From the NCBI GenBank assembly GCA_963835955.1, contig CAWIHZ010000013.1, positions 124,001-188,000 on the forward strand: DNA of 64,000 bases, read 5' to 3'. The notes below the pieces were generated by a model. That model saw nothing but the letters and a program-made list of their open reading frames with translations, was not told the origin of the DNA and did no database searches. Shown here piece after piece: positions 8,523 through 17,556 of the stretch. Numbering within the stretch: the first letter of the stretch is position 1; each line of letters opens with the position of its first letter. Origin of the DNA: Roseiarcus sp963835955. Lineage in GTDB: Bacteria; Pseudomonadota; Alphaproteobacteria; Rhizobiales; Beijerinckiaceae. A program made the translations under genes and the position numbers.

Positions 8523-9629
8523 GTGGTCGTCTTTGTCGGCTGCTCCCAACGCTACGAGTTGCTGCCAGCAAATGACCCGAAGGCCGACCCATTGCTACCA
8601 ATCCCAATCGTGATTATTTCATTCCTGAACCCGGACGACGTGGTTGCATGCTTGGAGTCGCTCCGAAAATCCAATCCCGATCCGGCTTTCGACGCTTATA
8701 TCTGTGAGAACGGCGGCGACGAAGGTTTTGGCGAACTTTGCACGCGGCTTTCGACGCCCGGCAGCCCTTGCGTCCGCGCCACATGGTCTGTCCCCTGCCG
8801 AACGGATGGGTTCAAAGCGGTGCAAAGCTTCGCGCTACGAGGCTCGGGCGCGCGAGCCTTCGTCGGCAACCCGGGCGACAATCTTGGCTACGGCGGCGGT
8901 GTCAATCGCTGGCTGCGGCCATTGATGGAGGCGGGCGATTGGCAGGGCGCTCTGATCCTCAACCCTGACACTACAGTTGAGCCCGACGCGCTGGGAGCGC
9001 TCGTCCGATACGCGGAAACGCATCGCAAAGGCATGATCACGGGACTTATCGTTCTGGCGGGCGACCCGACCCGCGTCCACACACGCGGTCTGCGATGGCG
9101 GCGCTTGCTCGCCAGCGTCACTGCGGTCGGCAGGAACGAGCCAATCAGCAGCCGCCCTCCCGCCGAGCGCGTCGAGAGCGAACTCGACGCTCCTTCGGGG
9201 GCGTTTGTCTTTGTCACGCGCGCCTGCCTCGAGGAGATTGGCCTGATGGCGGAGCGCTACTTCCTTTATGCCGAAGACCTCGATTGGGGACTGCGGGCCA
9301 AGCGAACCGGCAATATCGGCTATGCCTTTGACGCCGTCGTTTACCACAGGGGCGGAACCACGATCGGCACCGGCCCTGTCGTCACGATCTCGGAGTTCGC
9401 GACCTATCTGTCCTTTCGAAACAGGCTCTTGTTCGTTTACTCCAACTTCCCGGCCTGGGTCCCTTGGACAGCGGTCGTATCCTTCGTCCGGGCGCTCGAA
9501 TTTGGCCTATGTGGCCGGCCGGCCAACATGCGCGCTGCAATTCGCGGCGTGTTTGACGGACTCCTGCGGCGCGACGGCCGCCCGGACGACGTGCTGAGCC
9601 GCCACCTGATCAGCAAGGCGGCTGAGTAA
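8523..9629 (+). CDS. Family 2 glycosyltransferase (rhamnosyltransferase-like)
   Basis: A GT-A fold glycosyltransferase. IVIISFLNPDDVVACLESL opens the nucleotide-sugar domain, NPGDNLGYGGGVN and ALILNPDTTVEPDALG carry the DxD-like site, and ERYFLYAEDLDWGLRAKR with VVYHRGG is the acceptor-side block seen in WbbL-type rhamnosyl or related transferases. No membrane helices are seen, so it is not a processive NodC-type synthase. GTG 8523 gives 368 residues, but TTG 8559 or TTG 8592, just before the family's usual N-terminus, are equally plausible starts. It is the first gene of a tight run with the deacetylase (3 bases) and the acyltransferase (16 bases) downstream, suggesting joint work on a surface or capsular glycan. 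Confidence 0.87.
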   Translation: MVVFVGCSQRYELLPANDPKADPLLPIPIVIISFLNPDDVVACLESLRKSNPDPAFDAYICENGGDEGFGELCTRLSTPGSPCVRATWSVPCRTDGFKAVQSFALRGSGARAFVGNPGDNLGYGGGVNRWLRPLMEAGDWQGALILNPDTTVEPDALGALVRYAETHRKGMITGLIVLAGDPTRVHTRGLRWRRLLASVTAVGRNEPISSRPPAERVESELDAPSGAFVFVTRACLEEIGLMAERYFLYAEDLDWGLRAKRTGNIGYAFDAVVYHRGGTTIGTGPVVTISEFATYLSFRNRLLFVYSNFPAWVPWTAVVSFVRALEFGLCGRPANMRAAIRGVFDGLLRRDGRPDDVLSRHLISKAAE

Positions 9630-9632
9630 GTC

Positions 9633-10442
9633 ATGAGCGCGAAGCGCAAGATTAAAGTCGTGATCGGCGCGTTGTGGTGGTCCGCGGACCGCATCGCCGG
9701 CCTCGTCGGCCTCGGACAGCGCCGCGCGGGCGCGCTGACCGTGCTCTATTACCATGCCGTTCGTTCGGCAAATTCGCGGGCGTTCGAGGATCAACTCGAC
9801 GCGATCCGCGCCTATGCCGACGTCGTTGGACCTGACTATATTGGCGAGCCGAGAGGACGGCCAAAAATTGCGATCACCTTCGATGACGCCTTTGTGAGCG
9901 TCATCAACCATGCCTTGCCGTCGCTCGAAGCGCGCAAGATGCCGTCCACGATATTCGTCCCCACCCAATGCCTGGGGGCTGCGCCGAGTTGGATGATGGA
10001 GCATGGCGCGACCGGCCATGAGGAATTCGTCGCTTCGCCCGAGTGGGTGCGCGCGCTCGCCGATCGCAGAGTGCTGCTCGGCTCGCACAGCCAGACCCAT
10101 CCCAAACTGACTGCACTTGATCCAGGGGCGGCCAACCGTGAAATCTACGGGTCCAAAGCCGACCTCGAAACGTTGATCGACAAACCCGTCGACATGTTCG
10201 CCTTCCCCTACGGGGACTTCAACGAGACGGTCGTTGAGACCGCCAGGAGCGCCGGCTACCGGTTCGTTTTTTCAACTCAGCCGGGGCTCATAGACCCGAG
10301 TGATTCGCGGATCCTGCGCTCACGCATATCGGTCGACCCGTCAAATTCTCGGCTTGAATTCTGGCTTAAGCTACGGGGCGGCTATGACTGGATGCCGGTG
10401 GCTTCACGCCTGAAGAAGCGCCTTTTTTCGAAGCGCTGGTAA
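9633..10442 (+). CDS. Polysaccharide deacetylase (NodB homology domain)
   Basis: A 269-residue carbohydrate esterase family 4 protein. The motifs are complete: TFDDAF (82-87, catalytic base and metal Asp), SHSQTHP (151-157, the two metal His) and FAFPYGDFNE (189-198). Such enzymes remove N- or O-acetyl groups from sugars in polymers or oligosaccharides. There is only a weak hydrophobic stretch near residues 8-28 and no clear signal peptide, so it may act on a lipid-linked precursor in the cytoplasm, as NodB does. It follows the glycosyltransferase by 3 bases and precedes the GNAT gene by 16 bases. Confidence 0.88.
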   Translation: MSAKRKIKVVIGALWWSADRIAGLVGLGQRRAGALTVLYYHAVRSANSRAFEDQLDAIRAYADVVGPDYIGEPRGRPKIAITFDDAFVSVINHALPSLEARKMPSTIFVPTQCLGAAPSWMMEHGATGHEEFVASPEWVRALADRRVLLGSHSQTHPKLTALDPGAANREIYGSKADLETLIDKPVDMFAFPYGDFNETVVETARSAGYRFVFSTQPGLIDPSDSRILRSRISVDPSNSRLEFWLKLRGGYDWMPVASRLKKRLFSKRW

Positions 10443-10458
10443 GCGGACAGCGCTTAAG

Positions 10459-11580
10459 ATGCTTCTTGAGGTCCGTCAGGCGACGATCGGCGACTATCCA
10501 GCGATCGAAGCGTTCATTCGCGAGGCGTATGAAAACCTCGCTCCGTACAAGGCCTCTGACCGTTGGCGCTGGCAGTTCGTAGACAATCCCTTTGCTGAGA
10601 ACCGCTTCGCCAAGCCGCCAATCTGGATCGCGCTGGACGGAGATCGGATTGTCGGGCAAATCGCAGTCCAACGTTGCGGGCTCAGCGCGGGCGGGCGGCG
10701 TTACGCCGCCGGCTGGATTGTCGACGTCATGATTCTGCCCGCCTACCGCGGGCTCGGGCTCGGCCATCGCCTGTACCAGGGCGCTGCGGAAAGCGGGCTC
10801 GCGCTGATTACGCTGACAATGGCGGCGGCGACGCGCCGCATGGCGGAGCGGCTCGGCGCGATTGAATTGCCGGCCATGCGGCAATGGTCGCGGCTAGAGA
10901 CCCCGAGCGGGCGTGACGTGTCACGTTTCATCGCCGCCAGGACAGCCTATCGCCCGAACTGGGCGCGGGCGGCTCGACTGTTCGGCGGTCTTGGCGCCCC
11001 GTCGGCTGTCGCGCTCAGCGTCCGTGCGAGCGCAGGTCTCCGCAACTGGCTGTCGCCGCCGAGCGTTGACGCTGTCTATTCCTTCAAGCTGGTGAACCGT
11101 TTCGACGAGCGGATCGACGCCGTCTGGGCCTCCGTGGACAAGCGCTTCTCGGGCGTTCCGCGCACCGCGCGTCACCTCAACTGGCGGTTCGTGGACTGCC
11201 CGCAACTTCGCTACGAACGGTATCAGCTCACGCGAGCGGGCCGACTCGTCGGCTATCTCGTTCTTCGCGCGGGCGATAAAGTCGAGTTGCGCCAGGGAAT
11301 TCTTGTGGACGCGCTCGCGTTCGACGACGACGAGGACGTATGGCGTGCGCTCATCGCTTATGCGAGCCAGCGCTTTCTTGGACGAGCGGCCAGCGTTGAG
11401 GCTGCGTTCTCCACTTCCGCGGCCACCAGCGCGCTTTCGCGCAACAGCTTTTTCGCCACGAAGTCCTACCGGCCGACCATCGTATGCATCAACAAGCCGA
11501 CGCTTGCCGAACTTTCCAACGCCGGCGCCTGGTTCTTCAACCGGGGCGATCACGACTGGGATCAGATTCACCTCGCCTGA
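10459..11580 (+). CDS. GNAT-family acyltransferase, two-domain
   Basis: A 373-residue protein whose N-terminal 150 residues are a GNAT domain: RQATIGDYPAIEAFI at the start, WIALDGDRIVGQIAV (56-70) and the acetyl-CoA loop YRGLGLGHRLY (96-106). The C-terminal half (about 200-370) looks like a second, degenerate acyltransferase domain (HLNWRFVDCP, GRLVGYLVLR), an arrangement seen in polysaccharide-biosynthesis GNAT proteins. After the upstream deacetylase it could add an acyl group to a freed amine, but this is inference from gene order. Its 3' end overlaps that of the opposing methyltransferase gene by 13 bases. Confidence 0.82.
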   Translation: MLLEVRQATIGDYPAIEAFIREAYENLAPYKASDRWRWQFVDNPFAENRFAKPPIWIALDGDRIVGQIAVQRCGLSAGGRRYAAGWIVDVMILPAYRGLGLGHRLYQGAAESGLALITLTMAAATRRMAERLGAIELPAMRQWSRLETPSGRDVSRFIAARTAYRPNWARAARLFGGLGAPSAVALSVRASAGLRNWLSPPSVDAVYSFKLVNRFDERIDAVWASVDKRFSGVPRTARHLNWRFVDCPQLRYERYQLTRAGRLVGYLVLRAGDKVELRQGILVDALAFDDDEDVWRALIAYASQRFLGRAASVEAAFSTSAATSALSRNSFFATKSYRPTIVCINKPTLAELSNAGAWFFNRGDHDWDQIHLA

Positions 11581-12197
11581 GGCGGCCGCGAGTCGACGTC
11601 ACTATCGCCCGGCCATGTCGCGATCGTCCACACGGTCTCCTCGAATTGGATGTTCCCGGTCACGACCCCAGGCCTTGACGTCACGATCGGTTCAAGAGCG
11701 TCCTTGTGCTTGTCGAAGTAGGTTGCAAGGACATGACGCCCCAACCGCTCGAGCGCCCTCACATAGGCCGGCACGTCCTTGACGTAATAAAGCAGCTCGC
11801 AGGCCGTCACGACGTCGAAGCGCCGCGGAGTCGCGAATTCCGGCGATTCCAGAATGTCCCCAATGACGAACGTCACTCCAGGAGCTCGCGCACGCGCACG
11901 CCGAATCGCCCTCGGACTCACGTCCACGGCGACGACCGTGCGCGCGACTTTCTGTAGAGCGATCGTCTGATGCCCTTCGCCGCAGCCGATTTCGAGCAGC
12001 GTCTCGACCGAGCCGACATGCTGACGCAGAAAGGCGTTGGTCTCGCGAAAACGATGCTGTTCGCGCGCGGTCTCCATGTCCCACGGATCGGGCAGCTTAT
12101 AGAGCAGGTCGAAGCGGCTGTGGGCATTCGCGAAGTGAATCTTGCGCAGCATCGCGCGCTTCCACAGCGTCGTCAGAAATCCTGCCTTGTCCTTCAT
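11568..12197 (-). CDS. SAM-dependent methyltransferase, NodS-like
   Basis: A 209-residue class I methyltransferase with motif I TLLEIGCGEGHQTIAL (about 66-81), VVAVDVSPRAIRRAR and VTFVIGDILE, and the family lead-in DPWDMETAREQHRFR. This 'DPWD...E...R' lead-in is shared with NodS-type N-methyltransferases and relatives found in surface-glycan clusters. It is convergent with the glycosyltransferase-deacetylase-GNAT run, overlapping the last gene by 13 bases, so it is not in the same operon but is likely to belong to the same functional unit. The acceptor is unknown. Confidence 0.82.
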   Translation of the reverse strand: MKDKAGFLTTLWKRAMLRKIHFANAHSRFDLLYKLPDPWDMETAREQHRFRETNAFLRQHVGSVETLLEIGCGEGHQTIALQKVARTVVAVDVSPRAIRRARARAPGVTFVIGDILESPEFATPRRFDVVTACELLYYVKDVPAYVRALERLGRHVLATYFDKHKDALEPIVTSRPGVVTGNIQFEETVWTIATWPGDSDVDSRPPQAR

Positions 12198-12291
12198 GTC
12201 AGATCGTTCCGCCGTGCAACGCCCAGTCCGCTCAATGCCTTGTCGGCGCGCCCTTGTCGGGCGGCGATTTCGCTGGGTCGTTGAGCATCGC

Positions 12292-13320
12292 CTAAATCCA
12301 CCCCTTCAGTTCCCGCCGCGCGACCGCTTCGATCACCGCCATCCCTTCCACGCTGTCGTTGAGGCAGGGGATCGCGGCGAAACTTTCGCCGCCGGCCTCG
12401 CGAAAATATCCCGCGTTCTCGACCCCGATCTCCTCGAGGGTCTCTAGGCAATCGGAGGCGAAACCCGGCATGACCACCGCCAGACGCTTCAGGCCGCTCG
12501 CAGCCAACTCACGCACCGTTTCGGCCGTATAGGGCTTCAGCCATTCTGCGCGGCCAAAGCGGGATTGGAAGGTCATGCGCAGACGATCCTTTCCCCAGCC
12601 GAGCGCCTCGCGCAAAAGCCGCGTCGTCTTGGCGCAATGACAATAATACGGATCGCCATTATCGAAATAGGACTGCGGGATGCCGTGAAACGACGCGAGC
12701 ACCCGCTCAGGCTCGAAATCGAGGCGCTCGATGCCGGCGCGGATCGAGCGGGCGAGCGCGTCGATATAAACCGGGTAGTCATAATAGGGCGCGGCGATCC
12801 GCACCGCCGGCTGCCAGCGCATCGTTTTCAGCGTGTCGAAGACCTTGTCGGCGACTGTCGCCGTGGTCGAAGCGCAATATTGCGGATAGAGAGGCACGAC
12901 AAGAATGCGGTCGCAGCCGTTCGTCTTCAACGCCCGCAGCCGCTCGGCGATCGGCGGCCTGCCGTACCGCATCGCCCAGTCGGCCTCGACGCGGGTTCCC
13001 AGATCGCTCAGCGCTGCGGCGAGCTTCTCGCCCTGCGAACGCGTGATGGTCTTCAGCGGGCTCTCGTCGCGAAGCTTGTTCCAGATCGAAGCGTAGTCGC
13101 GCCCCTTAATGCCGGGCCGTCTGAGCAAGATCAATTGGAGGACCGGCAGCCAAATGGCTCGCGGCGCTTCGATGACCCGCTGGTCGGACAGGAACTCGCT
13201 CAGGTAGCGTCGGACCGACCAATAGTCCGTCCCTTCGGGCGTGCCGAGATTGACGATCAGAACACCGATCCTGCCCGCGATGACGAGCGGGTGGCCGTCG
13301 GGACGCGCGGATCCGCTCAT
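12292..13320 (-). CDS. hemH: Ferrochelatase
   Basis: A 342-residue ferrochelatase, which inserts Fe2+ into protoporphyrin IX in the last step of heme synthesis. It shows IGVLIVNLGTPEGTDYWSVRRYL at the start, the catalytic-histidine motif LASFHGIPQSYFDNGDPY, and the conserved acidic helix PGFASDCLETLEEIG near the C-terminus. ATG 13320 is chosen because the family begins just before this point; the frame continues 73 codons upstream without similarity. The gene lies downstream of msrB with a 133-base gap and about 21 kb from the second heme gene in the window (hemJ). Confidence 0.93.
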   Translation of the reverse strand: MSGSARPDGHPLVIAGRIGVLIVNLGTPEGTDYWSVRRYLSEFLSDQRVIEAPRAIWLPVLQLILLRRPGIKGRDYASIWNKLRDESPLKTITRSQGEKLAAALSDLGTRVEADWAMRYGRPPIAERLRALKTNGCDRILVVPLYPQYCASTTATVADKVFDTLKTMRWQPAVRIAAPYYDYPVYIDALARSIRAGIERLDFEPERVLASFHGIPQSYFDNGDPYYCHCAKTTRLLREALGWGKDRLRMTFQSRFGRAEWLKPYTAETVRELAASGLKRLAVVMPGFASDCLETLEEIGVENAGYFREAGGESFAAIPCLNDSVEGMAVIEAVARRELKGWI

Positions 13321-13453
13321 GCGGCGCTGGCCCGGGATTCGCCGCGGCCGGGCGTACGTCGGCGATCCATGCCTGGGTCGAAGGCGCGCTTGCCGGCGGA
13401 TGAAGAAGACGGTACGGAACGGCGCATCCTGCTCCCTGCGCCTCGCCGCCGCA

Positions 13454-13861
13454 TCATTCCGCCGCCGGGGTGAAATTCGTCGCCACGCCGTTGATGCAGT
13501 AACGCAGCCCCGTCGGCGGCGGCCCGTCCGGAAACACATGGCCGAGATGCGAGCCGCAGCGGGCGCAGTGGACCTCGGTGCGGGTCATGCCCCAGCTGCG
13601 GTCGGTCGTCGCTTCGACTGAGCCCTCGACGGGCGTGTTGAAGCTCGGCCAGCCGGTCCCGCTCTCGAACTTGGTCCTGCTCTCGAACAGGGGCTGCCCG
13701 CAGCCCGCACAGGCGAATACGCCCGAGCGCTTCTCGTAATTGAGGGCGCAGCTGCCTGGCTGCTCGGTGCCGTGTTCGCGCATAATCGCATATTGCTCGG
13801 GAGAAAGAATTGCTCTCCACTCGGCTTCCGTGTGCGTGACCGGGAAATGGGCTTGGTCCAT
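13454..13861 (-). CDS. msrB: Peptide-methionine (R)-S-oxide reductase
   Basis: A 135-residue MsrB, which repairs methionine-R-sulfoxide in proteins using thioredoxin. The structural zinc is held by two CxxC pairs (C51/C54 and C99/C102). The substrate block FESGTGWPSF (65-74) and the catalytic C122 in RYCINGVATNF are intact. ATG 13861 with a purine-rich upstream stretch. Full length for a stand-alone MsrB; no MsrA is in the window. Confidence 0.95.
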   Translation of the reverse strand: MDQAHFPVTHTEAEWRAILSPEQYAIMREHGTEQPGSCALNYEKRSGVFACAGCGQPLFESRTKFESGTGWPSFNTPVEGSVEATTDRSWGMTRTEVHCARCGSHLGHVFPDGPPPTGLRYCINGVATNFTPAAE

Positions 13862-13999
13862 TTGGTTCTCCTCGCCGGCGATCCTATCACAGCCGACAAA
13901 GACGACCGCAAGCCCCTATAAGCACGCGCTCGCTCCGATGTTGCGCGTGGGCCGCTACGGTCCCGGATTGCGGCGTCGATCGCCCGCCGCTTTGCCGGC

Positions 14000-14371
14000 T
14001 TAGTACATCGCCTCCAGGGATCGACTCATGTCATGCGGCCTGATCGATTTTGTAAGTCCAAGTGCGAACGACGGATCGCGGTTGGCCTCCTCGGGCGGCA
14101 GGTCCGGCGCGGCGGTCGCGAGCGCCTGGACGCCCAGCTTCTCGTCATAGGAGATGATCGCCACCGCAGGGCTTTCCTTGGTCTGCCCTGCGCCGCCTGC
14201 TTCAGCAGCGCGACCTCGCGATAGACACACAAGCACTTCCGCCATTTTCTCGGCGAGTTCGGGATCGCGGCGTTCAAGATAGCAACGCATCTTCTGCGGC
14301 TTGATCTCGTGCGCGGCCGGGATCTTGCACAGGGTTCCCTGGGCGAGGTTGGCAAGACACGCCTGGCCCGC
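14000..14371 (-). pseudogene. IS630-family transposase remnant
   Basis: Read on the minus strand this stretch contains recognisable pieces of an IS630-type DDE transposase in two frames: LANLAQGTLCKI..EIKPQKMRCYLERRDPEL, then in a shifted frame CVYREVALLKQAA, then back to VAIISYDEKLGVQALATAAPDLPP with the catalytic Asp of SYDEK. The N-terminal helix-turn-helix part and the last third with the remaining DDE residues are missing, and the piece ends in stop codons near 14000. It is a decayed fragment and cannot be active. No terminal inverted repeats were recognised. It sits about 175 bases from a tRNA-Leu gene. Confidence 0.78.
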
Positions 14372-14545
14372 CGCCCCGACCAGCGATTGGCCGGGGCCTT
14401 TTATTGGCCGCGCGACCAATGCCGCTCGCTCAATTCCTTGCCAAACTGCATGTCCGTGGCGCTTCAAAGATGTTATCGATCAAGCGGGGTGCGAATACGA
14501 CAGGCCCGCTAGGCCACTGGAATGTCGGATGAAATCATCTTAGGA

Positions 14546-14630
14546 TGGTGCCCCTAGCCGGAATCGAACCAGCACTCCTTGCGGAATCCGATTTTGAGTC
14601 GGACGCGTCTACCAGTTCCGCCATAGGGGC
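14546..14630 (-). tRNA. tRNA-Leu (anticodon CAA)
   Basis: An 85-base tRNA read on the minus strand. The acceptor stem GCCCCTA pairs with TAGGGGC, followed by A and an encoded CCA at 14546-14548. The anticodon stem TCCGA/TCGGA encloses the loop CTCAAAA, giving anticodon CAA for UUG codons. A long variable arm and the T-arm GGTTCGATTCC are present, as expected for a class II leucine tRNA. Confidence 0.95.
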
Positions 14631-14809
14631 CCGCGATGAAGCGGCCGGGTGGCGATATAGAACGCCCCTGGGCGCAGGGTCAACGCCAGACAGGCGTCAC
14701 GCGGCCGCGCCTCGCCGTCAGCCGAATGTGAGGCGCGATTGCGAGATCCGGCGCGTGGACGCGGCGGCGCCGAACGCGTAAAGCTCCCCGCGACTGATCG
14801 GGGAACTCA

Positions 14810-15391
14810 ATGCTCGAATCGCTTTACGCCCGGCTGATCGCGCTTTCGGCAAGCCCGCGAGCCGTGCCGGCGCTGGCCGCGGTCGCCTTCGCGGAGAGTT
14901 CGTTTTTCCCCATTCCGCCCGACGTCTTGCTCGCGCCGATGGCGCTGGCCCAGCCGAGGCGGGCCTGGCGGTTCGCGCTCGTCGCGACGATCGCCTCGGT
15001 CCTCGGCGGCATGCTCGGCTACGCGATCGGCGCCGCGCTCTACAGCACTGTGGGGCTGTGGCTCATCAATCTTTACGGCTACGGCGCGAAGATGGAGGCG
15101 CTGAAACAGACTTACGCCCAGTGGGGCTGGCTGGTGATCCTGGTCAAGGGCCTAACCCCGATTCCCTATAAGCTGGTGACGATCACGAGCGGTCTTCTCG
15201 GCTATAATTTTCCACTGTTCGTCGCCCTTTCGGTCCTGACGCGCGGCGCGCGTTTCTTCTTGCTGGCGGGCGCGCTCAACTGGTTCGGCGAGCCGTTGCG
15301 CGCAGCGATGGAGCGCAACTTCGCCGCCGTCCTGGCGGGGTTCGCCGCGCTGGTCCTCGCCGGCTTCGTCATCGCGGTCAGGGTGTTCTGA
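14810..15391 (+). CDS. YqaA/DedA-family membrane protein
   Basis: A 193-residue inner-membrane protein of the DedA/SNARE-associated superfamily, YqaA branch. It has the re-entrant motif FAESSFFPIPPDVLLAPMAL (about 28-47), glycine-rich helices (ASVLGGMLGYAIGAALY) and KGLTPIPYKLVTITSGLLGYN (about 105-125), where the Pro and Lys/Arg positions of the family lie. These proteins act in lipid or undecaprenyl-phosphate flipping or membrane homeostasis. Its stop overlaps the start of dsbB (shared base 15391), indicating translational coupling. Confidence 0.9.
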   Translation: MLESLYARLIALSASPRAVPALAAVAFAESSFFPIPPDVLLAPMALAQPRRAWRFALVATIASVLGGMLGYAIGAALYSTVGLWLINLYGYGAKMEALKQTYAQWGWLVILVKGLTPIPYKLVTITSGLLGYNFPLFVALSVLTRGARFFLLAGALNWFGEPLRAAMERNFAAVLAGFAALVLAGFVIAVRVF

Positions 15392-15897
15392 TGACCCTCG
15401 TCGAAGCGGTCCTGCCGCCCTCGCAGGCCCGCCGGGCGTCGCTGATCCTCGCCGCGACGCTGGCGACGCTGGCGATCGTGTGGATTTTCCAGTGGCGCGG
15501 CTATTCGCCTTGCGAATTGTGCCTGACCGAACAAATCGCCTTTTATGTCGGCGCGCCGCTGGCTGCGCTGACCGCGTTTTTCGCCAGCCGCGCGGCGCTC
15601 GGTCTGGCGCGGGCGGGATTCGCCCTTCTGACGCTCATCTTTCTCGCCAATGCGGCCCTCGCCGCTTATCACGTCGGCGTCGAATATCACTGGTGGCCGG
15701 GGCCGAGCGCCTGCACCGGCGCGCTGACCGGGCCGGTCGACGTCAACAATCTGATGAAGGAACTCAATTCGGTCAAAGTCGTGCGCTGCGACGAAGTCAA
15801 GTTGCGCGTCGCTGGCCTCTCCCTGGCCGGCTGGGACGTGATCGCCAGCGCCGCGATCGCGCTCTACGCCGCATTGGCGGCGCGACTGGCGCGCTGA
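15391..15897 (+). CDS. dsbB: Disulfide bond formation protein DsbB
   Basis: A 168-residue four-helix membrane protein. The first periplasmic loop has the redox pair C41-E-L-C44 after WRGYSP, and the second periplasmic loop carries C108 (SACTG) and C133 (VRCDE), the four cysteines DsbB uses to pass electrons from DsbA to quinone. The WWPGPSACTG segment is typical of alphaproteobacterial DsbB/DsbI. It is coupled to the upstream DedA-like gene by a one-base ATGA-like overlap. No DsbA is in the window. Confidence 0.9.
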   Translation: MTLVEAVLPPSQARRASLILAATLATLAIVWIFQWRGYSPCELCLTEQIAFYVGAPLAALTAFFASRAALGLARAGFALLTLIFLANAALAAYHVGVEYHWWPGPSACTGALTGPVDVNNLMKELNSVKVVRCDEVKLRVAGLSLAGWDVIASAAIALYAALAARLAR

Positions 15898-15907
15898 GGC
15901 GGGCGGC

Positions 15908-17378
15908 TCAGTCCGGCGCCTTGCCGAGCGGGAGCCCATTCACCGTGATCGATCGATCTTGGGCGACCTCGACGACCCAACTCAGACTTCCGTCGCTATC
16001 CGTCTTGGCGAGGCCCTTGGCCATGGCAAATCCCGGCAAGGCCTTGACCGCGATGGCGGGTCCGAGCGCCTTGACCGCGGCCATGGTCTTGTCGAAGCCG
16101 CGCATGTGGATGGTCAACTCGCCCGAAGGCTTGCCGGGAGCGTAGCGGATCTCGCCCTCAAAATCCGCGTCGATCGCCGGCGCATGGATGTGGGAAGGCG
16201 CGATGTCCAGTCTCATCGGGCCGGCGCTCAGCAGCGCCGCCATCACTTTCACCGAGTCCGCGTCGGAAATTGGCGGATCATCGCCTTGCAGGCGCATGTC
16301 GGCGATCGCCTCGTTGGCCGCGGCGGCGATGTCAATTCCTTTGAACGTCGCCGCCAAATCGATCTCCGAGGGCGTCAGATCGGCTGCGCCGGGCGGCGCC
16401 AGGCCGACCGGCAGGCTCAGGCCACCGGCCGAGAGGCTAAGGCTGACTGAGCTGTGCGGCCCCGCGTTCGCCACGCCGAATTGACCCTTGAGGCCGGCCA
16501 GCGCCACAGCCCCGATTTTCAACTCGATCAGCGCCTCGCGCCCCTCGCCGCCCTCGACCAACTTGAGCCCGGGCGCCGCCAACTTCTTGAGCAGACCCTT
16601 CAGCTCCGCTTCGTGCGGGGCGAGGTCAGCCCGAGAAGGGTGCGCCGCAACAAGCGTCAGGAGGTCGAACGCCGTTCGAAGTCTTCAGCCCGTCTATCGC
16701 AACATTCAAAAGCGCCTTCTTGAGCCGCCCGCTTATATTGGCTGGCGCGTCGTTCTTGTCCACGACGCTCGTTTTCAGGCCGATGTCGGAAAAGTCCTCC
16801 TTTACCGTGGTCGAGACCGAGCCGTCCGCATTTACAACTGTGGCCGCGTCGGCGTGGAAAGGACCAAAGTCGATGGTCTGGTCGAGCTTCGGCGCATGCG
16901 TTTCGACTACGCCCTTGTCCGAATTCGCCGACCCGCTGACAAACCACGCGATCGCCGGATCGATCAAAAGCGTCTGGCGAAAATTCGTGAATTCGACGCT
17001 GCTCCTCATATCGCCGGCGCTGGAAGCGATTTTCGGCAAAGAGTCCAGGACGACCCGCCACTTGCCGTCGTCCTGCTCAGTCGCCTTGTAGACAACAGTC
17101 GCCGGCTCGTAAGTGACCCTGGCGCCCGCGGCCTTCAACAACGGGTTGAGTGCGCCGAGGTCAATGGAGACGAGATAGTCGGAGCCTTCGGGCTTCACCG
17201 ACACGAGGGCGGAGGCGTTGGCCGGGAGAAATCTCCCGAAGAAGTCGCGCAGCATTTGCGCGCCTTCGGGGGTTGCCGGCCTGTCCGCGGCGGCGACAGG
17301 CCGCGCGCTCGACGCCCCGGCGAGCGCGGCCAGCAGAGCCGCGCCAATGACACGAGCGCGAAATCGATTTGAGGGCAT
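15908..17378 (-). pseudogene. Predicted periplasmic protein, apparent frameshift
   Basis: The gene starts at ATG 17378, with AAGGT as ribosome site, and encodes a signal peptide (RARVIGAALLAALAGASSARPVAAA) followed by a secreted beta-rich protein. The first frame stops at 16626. One base further on, the shifted frame continues the same protein (FDLLTLVAAHPSRADLAPHE, then the C-terminal part to a stop at 15908), so the break lies near 16665-16680 and removing one base would restore about 490 residues. Conserved order, composition and spacing argue that both halves belong together. Family not recognised; the C-terminal half (GIDIAAAANEAIADMRLQG, and DFEGEIRYAPGKPSGEL) suggests a repeated lipid-binding-like fold only vaguely. 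Either a recent pseudogene or a sequence error. Confidence 0.65.
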
Positions 17379-17556
17379 GGCGGACCTTATTGCAGTTCGG
17401 CAAAAAAATTTTGCGCGGCGGCCGCACTCTATCTCAGATTCGCTTTGACGGCGCGAGCTTTCGCTCTCCGCGGTCGGCGAGCGCCTGGCCGTCGCCACAG
17501 CACGGTCGACGCCCACCGTGGACGGACTCCTGGAGCCTCTCGCTCCCCGCCGCGTC

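Noticed and set aside
8523..12197. True nodulation (nodABC) operon
   Set aside because: The glycosyltransferase has no membrane helices and is not NodC-like, and there is no nodA or nod box.
12292..13539. 415-residue ferrochelatase
   Set aside because: The first 73 codons are Arg-rich and match nothing in the family; the start is at 13320.
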